Position numbers and translations under genes: made by a program. A stretch of 64,000 bases of DNA from Marisa cornuarietis. Its lineage: Eukaryota > Mollusca > Gastropoda > Architaenioglossa > Ampullariidae. Location: contig SMMW01000180.1 in NCBI GenBank assembly GCA_004794655.1, forward strand, positions 410,001 to 474,000, given 5' to 3'. Below the pieces are notes generated by a model, which saw only the letters and a program-made list of their open reading frames with translations, was not told the origin of the DNA and made no database searches. Of the stretch, positions 58,096 through 64,000 are shown in pieces (the stretch's first letter is position 1; every line of letters starts with the position of its first letter).

Positions 58096-59720
58096 AAAGT
58101 GGACCATGGGCTGTCAGCCTAGTCACACATACAGAGGGAAATTACAAGAGAATCTCAAACAAAGGAATGTTACTCAGAAGGTTAGCAACCCTGTCACATT
58201 GTTATAACCAATTAAGGTCGCTCTTGAAGTTGTCCGAAGTTCCCCCACCCACCCACACACACTGCGGCTGGGTGGTGCGAGGGGGATAGAAAGTCCGGAA
58301 TCCTTGAGATATTAACAATATGCATAATAAAGCGATATTATTAATTAGTTTAGTTTATTCCTTGTTACTCCTCGAGGAGCATAAGGCTTCAACAGATATC
58401 ATTTATATGTCTGTTAGAATTAATGTTAAAACTATTTGATTTGTCTGTGTATTTAAACTAATTAACTAATTAAAATAAAATGTCATTCTTTACCTGTTTG
58501 GTTACGTATCACTGCCTGGCATTTCTTCACCAACAGACGTATTTGACATTCGGATTTTTTTTAAATAAACAATTTGTTTTCCTGCAGCCTTACATATTAA
58601 ATGATAAGGAAACAATACAGGTGAGCTTATATTGTACGGATGATGTTTGTCTGATGGGCAGTGACTTTCGTTGACGATAGCCTTTACTTTCTCTTTCGTT
58701 TTTATTTTGCAACTAAATGTTGTGGTAAGTTCAAGACACGGACATCTAAATTTAGAACAAGACGAGCAGTGTGGAGGGTAAAGACAGTCGCACGCTCGTT
58801 ACACATCATTTCATTCTTACTTTCTTACATTCCTCTAGTTCACTGTCGTTGCTCTTGTTTGAATGACATCTTGGCTAGGGAAGGGGGGGCCCGCTCGCGA
58901 CCAGTGGCACGAGCCCCGCTTGTTCATGATTGGCTCCTACCCTCGGGGGAGGTACTTGCCGCGTGGCGCCTGACCCGGAGGGGGTGGTGCCCTCCGCAGC
59001 TCTCACGTCATCCGCTTGGAGTGTAACGATGAAGCTCGATACATCGAACTCATTACAGGCCATGTTCTTGTTTCCCCGAGGAAAGGGGGAATTTTTGAAA
59101 GGCTTTTTGTCATCTCGAACTCATTTATCAGCAACCGCTCCCACAAAAGTTTTACACAGTCACATGACCTGCCCATTCCTAACGTCGATTGTGAGATTTT
59201 ATGACATCTGTAAAAAGTCTCTCTCTCTCTTTCTGTATGTATATATATATATATATAGATATATGTTTATGTATGTGTTTGCTTAAGTGTGAAAAGATTG
59301 TTTCTCTTTTCAGACTGTTGCAAAGTCATTAGGCCGTCACAAAACATGAAAATGAGAAGAAAATGTTGTGATGGTTTGGGTAGTGGTCGTCGTGGTGGTT
59401 TTGATTGTGCTGGTGGCTGTGTCTGTGATGGCAAAAAACAAAAAAACAAAGACCTATTTATTGCACTTGTGTAAGTCCCATCAACATTCACGCGTCTATT
59501 TTCTACCCAAATCCATAAAATACCTTTTTTCTCCCCACCCCCCACCCCCGCTCTTTTTTTGCACTTTCCAGTAATACATTGTTTCCTATAAACTGTGAAT
59601 TAGGGTCATGTCTGTCGGATCTATTCTCGGTAACAAAGGCTGCTTCTGAGTAATCTATCAGAAAATATTGTAAAATAAGAAAATAGTAAAGGTCTTGCCA
59701 TTATATTACCGTTTTTCCGT
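58096..59720. other. Intergenic sequence upstream of the HES locus; no gene seen
   Basis: A GC-rich block with a CCAAT box (GATTGGCT, minus-oriented) lies at 58870-59010. A (TA)n run lies at 59238-59260. No Su(H)/CSL site (GTGGGAA) was noticed here. Confidence 0.4.
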
Positions 59721-60010
59721 AGCCACATAAAAGGCAGTGAGTTTGTCTTTCCGCGGTGTATCGGTGTATCGGTGTATCGCTGTATGGTGATATCGTTATA
59801 TCGTTATATCGGTAAGCTCGCTGGCCGGACGGTCTTGTGGCTGCGCCTGATGTCTGATGTCAGGAGACAAGCTATCTACCTGCGCCCGCTGGACAACTGG
59901 ACACTCGGCCTTGGATTTTACCGACAGGTGTACGTCGACCACTTCTCAGTAGCCACTTATCTCTCGTCTACTCACCCCGGGTGGCTCGCGCCGGACGCGT
60001 GCGTTTCGTC

Positions 60011-60073
60011 ATGTCGTCTGCTTTGGACATCGTAACCTGCCGCAAGCGCGTGCACGCTGCTTCTCAAAGACGG
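60011..60073 (+). CDS. Candidate first coding exon of the HES-like gene
   Basis: ATG at 60011 (G at -3) opens MSSALDIVTCRKRVHAASQR then R, ending in phase 0 before GTGTGT at 60074. Joined to the exon at 60708 it gives ...SQRR|QNKPLIEKRRRARINE, which is how short-N-terminus HES proteins look: a basic run directly before the K-P of the basic region. Exon 1 of vertebrate HES genes also ends just before this point. A TATA-like CATAAAAGG at 59725-59733 lies 278 bp upstream. The donor is weak (CGG|GTGTGT) and inside a GT-rich run, and no homologous N-terminus can be compared by eye. This is inference from phase and position; the true first exon could be elsewhere. Confidence 0.33.
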
Positions 60074-60083
60074 GTGTGTATAG

Positions 60084-60707
60084 CGATGTGTGTGTGTGTG
60101 TGTGGCTGGGTGACAAGAGGACATAATTAACAACTGATTTATTCTGATGTTTGTTGTGGAATTCTGCGTAAACATTGATCTTGTTTGTGAGAGTGGATGT
60201 TCTTTGTTTATGTTTGTCTTCTGTACGTAAATAATAAGCAATAATATCCTCACACACGTGTGTACACACACGCACACAGATATTTAAGTGATGATAAAGT
60301 GAAGCTTGATATATCTCCTCAAGTAATTGCAGATCATTCAACCGTTACACGTGTCTGCGGTGTTTTAAAAAAAACCATAATTTTACTGAATTGTGTAGTG
60401 CGGGCAGGTAAATTAACTTTATGTTTCAGTGACTACACATAATGAAATCGTTAAAAGTCCTCGCCAATCTTGCTGAACACATGTTCGTGTGTTGAATGCC
60501 CTGCTAGTGTTGAAGTACATCATACACATTGTTGTATGTAGTGAAAGGATTCATGTCCCGCTAATCTCGCAGTGTGGTAAAGAGACTGTGTGACATCACA
60601 AGACCGTTTACCTGTGCACGTGCAGCACTCGTGACATAAACAACACACAGCTATATGTATGTCTTACTCTACTAAGTCTCTGTAAAGTACACAAACTTTC
60701 TGTGCAG
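60084..60707. other. Putative HES intron 1, with a (GT)n run at its start
   Basis: A GTGTGT tract lies at 60084-60103. The rest is AT-rich unique sequence ending in a pyrimidine-containing acceptor TTTCTGTGCAG. Confidence 0.35.
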
Positions 60708-60803
60708 CAGAACAAACCGTTGATCGAGAAGCGGCGGCGTGCACGCATCAACGAGTGCCTGGTGCAGCTCAAGCAACTCCTGATGAAGGACATGGGCACA
60801 GAG
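60708..60803 (+). CDS. HES/hairy-E(spl) bHLH repressor, basic-helix 1 exon (partial gene)
   Basis: The 96-bp exon encodes 32 residues: QNKPLIEKRRRARINECL followed by VQLKQLLMKDMGTE. The basic region K-P-x-x-E-K-R-R-R-A-R-I-N has the proline that distinguishes hairy/E(spl) factors from other bHLH proteins, and helix 1 (INECLVQLKQLL) follows. It is bounded by acceptor TTTCTGTGCAG (60707) and donor GAG|GTGAGT (60804), phase 0 on both sides. Vertebrate HES genes have a second exon of the same 32 codons and limits, as I recall. HES proteins are nuclear transcriptional repressors, many acting downstream of Notch, and recruit Groucho through a C-terminal WRPW. The helix 2 block (usually S-K-L-E-K-A-D-I-L-E), Orange domain and WRPW were not found in the remaining 3.2 kb and should lie beyond the window. 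An alternative acceptor 3 bp downstream would drop the first Q. Confidence 0.87.
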
Positions 60804-61129
60804 GTGAGTGGTCAGGTGGGCAAGGGGAACGAGCAGTAGAGTATGGCACGTGGGGGGGGAGGAGAAGGGGGTGAGCACTAGATCTCTTAGCCCTAGGACA
60901 GTGAGCAGAAAAGCCCTGGAGAGACCCCTAGGGAGGTGGTGGACAGCGCTGGGACATGTGAACAAGTTGTGTTTGGACATAGTTACTACAACTGAGATTT
61001 AAGAAGCGAGGGGGAGACACAGACGAGGAAGGAGAAAGGGAGAAGAATTAGAACAGATTTTGTGAGGACTGAGCTCATCACATTTGTGTCTTTTGTTGTA
61101 TCGTGACTGGCAACCACCCGTCAATTGGA
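60804..61129 (+). other. HES intron sequence, nothing else seen
   Basis: G-rich run at 60851-60870; no exon recognised. Confidence 0.4.
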
Positions 61130-61260
61130 GGCATTGTGTACCTTGGGGTGGGGAAGCCTGGCGATTAGTGCACCCGACTTGGCACCAGCCAGTTCGAATC
61201 TCGTCTGGGCTCGTGATTGGAAAACTCATCCTGCCTACCCAGCGTATTGTTATTACCTTT
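61130..61260 (+). mobile_element. tRNA-derived SINE
   Basis: TGGCGATTAGTGCAC (A box, 61159-61173) and CAGTTCGAATCTCG (B box, 61190-61203) are well preserved at tRNA spacing, between CTTGGGGTGGGGAAGCC and a unique tail. The cloverleaf stems do not close well, so it is a SINE rather than a tRNA gene. Confidence 0.6.
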
Positions 61261-61649
61261 ACTAGGAAATTCAAAGATGGCGGAAAAAAAGATTTGATCG
61301 ACTTCAAGAGCATTGACACTCGGTTAGGGACCTTGTACCTGTCTTTATACGTTAATATCAGCGAGGATATGCAGGAATTTATACGTTAGTATAAGCAGAG
61401 CAGTGAAGGAACTCTATGCGTTTCCTACAGCAACAGCAGCTGCACGACAGCAGCAATGTGTGGTTGACTAGGAGCGCGACCAGCGCACGTGACAAGTCAA
61501 CTGCACGCGCCGGGCGGCACACACACACACACACGCACGAGGACATCCTCACCTTTTCCTGCTTCCTTCGTTTTCCTGGTTGACCGCGCGTGCCTTTCCT
61601 TGTTGCCAGACCCCCCCCCCCACCACCACCACCACCACTCAATCACTCC
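61261..61649. other. Intronic sequence; no gene seen
   Basis: AAAGATGGCGG at 61273 and a poly-C/CCA run at 61612-61637. Nothing coding. Confidence 0.4.
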
Positions 61650-61852
61650 CTTTATATTGGTACTTTAAAAGTTACTGGTATTAGTCACACCCTTCATACT
61701 GACACTTTTATTATTGGTAATAGTCACACCCTTCATGTTGGTACTTTAAACATTACTAGTAATAGTCACACCCTTCATACTGGTACTTTTATTACTGGTA
61801 ATAGTCACACCCTTCATATTAGTACTTTAAACATTACTGGTAGTAGTCACAC
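61650..61852. repeat. About 41-bp minisatellite, 5 copies in alternating types
   Basis: All copies share AGTCACACCCTTCATA, but TACTTTAAACATTACT and TACTTTTATTA versions alternate, giving an 82-bp higher-order unit. Confidence 0.9.
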
Positions 61853-61949
61853 CCGGTGGTTCACAAGACAAGTATAGAGAGGGATCTAAAGTAATCAGAA
61901 TATTTTGCATCTTTGTTCTGTACCTGGCCAGGATAACATGCAAGCATCG

Positions 61950-61951
<2 letters not shown>

Positions 61952-62019
<68 letters not shown>
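61952..62019. repeat. (CA)n microsatellite, about 68 bp
   Basis: Uninterrupted CA dinucleotides. Confidence 0.97.
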
Positions 62020-62022
<3 letters not shown>

Positions 62023-63477
62023 GCCTTGCGTGCGTAAAGAAACAACACCTATAAGCTTGTATCACCCAACAGGCACATCGCAAGCAAAAAGTCCCCCAAG
62101 CGTACACCGCTCCCTCCATCCTGTCCGGGCCTAATTCGTGGAGGATCATTATCAGCAGAGTTCAGTTACTGATCTGACTTTTTTTTTAATAGTTCTGTGC
62201 AACTTTCTCAAAAAACAAGCACAAGTCAAACCGCCAGCTTGGCCAGAAACTTCGGTCTTATGATAAAAGAATTGGAATCGCTGTTTTTATTTTGTTTAGG
62301 TGGGTGGGGGGGAGGTTGTCGACCACAACTTGTTTGCAGTCATCCTGACGAGGGTTGCTGGGTTATTTCTGGGACCGAAGGGAGGGCTTTTGTTTGGGTG
62401 GAATGCCTTCTCTTTGTTAGCGTGGGCTGCCTTCTCTTTCATCGAGTTTATAACCTCGTCAGTCTCATTTCTTGGGCTCCGCTCATCTACCAAATCATTC
62501 AGCGAAATCTCTGTTGTCTGCAAACCGGACTTGTTTGCATTATGTTGCTGAGGACGGCACAAAACTCAGCTGAACGACGACAGTCTCGTAAAGCTGCGAC
62601 TAGTCCTTGTGGTCACGTGACCTAAGGTCGATCACTGCCCGTGCTGTGAGGTCCAGTCGAACTTTGCTGGAGCCAGGCGAACTTCCTCGATCCTCCCCTC
62701 CTCCATCAGGTGCCCTCCCTCCCACGTCCAGCTGTGAGGTTGTCGACATCGTCAGCTGACAAGTCCTCGCCTCCACGTTTATTGACTCCTCCCTGCTGCT
62801 TCTCCAGTCCCTGTCCTCAGGTGCTCAATAATACGAGCTCAGGTGCTCAATAAACCCACGTGAGACAGCCAGTGAAAGTCAGCCACACCCAGCAGGTCCC
62901 CACGCGTGTCAGGAAACTTTCTTTTTGTTCTTTTACCGCCTCTGTCTTTCCTCTGTCAATATGTCGTCTGGTTATCACTTCACCTCCAGTCTGATATTGG
63001 TTATTGATATCATTTCTTTCACATTGCACTTTTGTCTCTAGTCTAGTAAACTAACAGCTGAAACATTCTTATCCACAACCGACTGGGCGCTTAGAGAGGA
63101 AGGGAGGGTCACAGTACTTGGTAGCCTTAGTGAGGTAAAAGGAAGAATCTGTGTGTCTCTCTCTCTCTCGTGTGTCTGCGTGCGCGCGCTTGCGTACGTG
63201 GAAGGGAGAAAGAGATGTTGCAGAAATATATACAGGTTTCATTCAGCAACACTAATGTATCTGCTTACATGGTGTTGATTCATTTGTTGAAGCTAAAGAT
63301 GTGAAGTAAACAAGAAGGCATTATCTCTCTTTTGAAATGTGATGCTGCGTTCGACAAGTCGGTGGGGGGGGGGGTGGCTTGTGTTTTCCCCACTAAACCT
63401 CCCAGTGACAGCGACTTCACAAGCGAGGCGTCAGGCACCTCGACACACTCGTCAAGCGAAACCTTACTTTCAATCAT

Positions 63478-63508
<31 letters not shown>

Positions 63509-64000
63509 TATAATGGCTTGGTTTTGTTTTCTTTATTTACAACGCAGAACTAGAGCGAAGCCCTACCATTTTTTCCGTTCTTATCAGGAGAAAAAACACA
63601 AAAAGGCAAGGGATCACTTCTTAAGGCCTATTCTCACGCTGCAATATACCGCACTTAGCAGGGTTAGCAGGCTCTAGTAGGACCTTTCCGAGTTTTGCAC
63701 ACGGCTGGGTGGGGGCTTTACATCGAGGTTTTTACGGATAGGACGCGATTCTATTTTCTTGCAGAGCCTGACCTACATTACATGCTGTAGCCAATCGGAA
63801 TGCTTGAACACAGTAGCCTCCCTTTTACCTCCAAATTAAGAAATGGCATTGTGGTCAGAGGAAAGGTGTACGAGTATGATTTGTATGTGGGGAAAACTAC
63901 CTGTGACTGTTCGACACTGCCAGTCCAGAGTATCTCAACCGAGATAAGGCCAAGAATGCCTGAATTGAAATTGCTCGTGCTCTGGGCAGCCTCGATCAGG
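62020..64000. other. Right end of window: no exon recognised
   Basis: Searched by eye on the plus strand for the HES helix 2/Orange exon (a codon run for K-x-E-K-A-D-I-L-E after an AG acceptor) without success. Contains simple repeats: CT run at 63478-63502, G-run at 63364. It is probably HES intron. Confidence 0.4.

Noticed and set aside
63760..63790. Possible acceptor TTCTTGCAG with following codons as the missing HES exon
   Set aside because: Translation does not contain the K-x-E-K-A-D-I-L-E helix 2 block in any frame.

Overview
The window looks like an animal nuclear genome, most likely a gastropod mollusc. The strongest evidence is a two-exon gene on the plus strand whose product is a molluscan pedal-peptide-type (pedal peptide/orcokinin family) neuropeptide precursor. 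GT-AG introns, long (CA)n tracts, a very high density of minisatellites, tRNA-like SINE fragments, decayed non-LTR retrotransposons and hAT DNA-transposon copies agree with this. Species cannot be fixed from the sequence alone. Nothing prokaryotic was seen: no operons, rRNA or CRISPR arrays.

Layout. 1-15.1 kb is non-genic: a decayed LINE RNase H fragment at the left edge, then a series of tandem arrays, among them 12 x 33 bp at 10.6 kb, about 22 x 28 bp at 13.5 kb and (GAT)38 at 14.5 kb. A TATA box at 15181 and a signal-peptide exon (15405-15473) begin the neuropeptide gene. Its intron is about 35.5 kb (15474-51009). It holds at least ten minisatellites, a LINE linker fragment, a LINE 3' tail, a broken hAT transposase (31.57-32.76 kb), a LINE reverse transcriptase with a lost catalytic motif (40.4-41.1 kb), an intact-ended hAT MITE with its 8-bp target duplication (47.76-48.25 kb), and a 2.1-kb array of a 28-bp satellite ending about 280 bp before exon 2. 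Exon 2 (51010-52272) encodes 22 related peptides, most in a 48-bp coding tandem repeat, followed by a polyadenylation signal at 52332.

52.3-60 kb is intergenic. It contains a SINE just after the neuropeptide gene, a cluster of perfect CRE palindromes (TGACGTCA) at 53.3-53.75 kb, a CpG-rich promoter-like block near 55.7-56.0 kb and further repeats. At 60708-60803 lies a 96-bp exon encoding the basic region, helix 1 and start of the loop of a hairy/E(spl) (HES) bHLH repressor. A short candidate first exon sits at 60011-60073; the helix 2/Orange exon(s) were not found and are presumably beyond 64 kb.

So only two protein-coding loci are supported: one complete neuropeptide gene and one partial developmental transcription factor gene. 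Nothing in the sequence links them functionally. Most long open frames in the window are by-products of tandem repeats with periods divisible by three or lacking stops. All family calls come from motif recognition by eye; no database search was possible.
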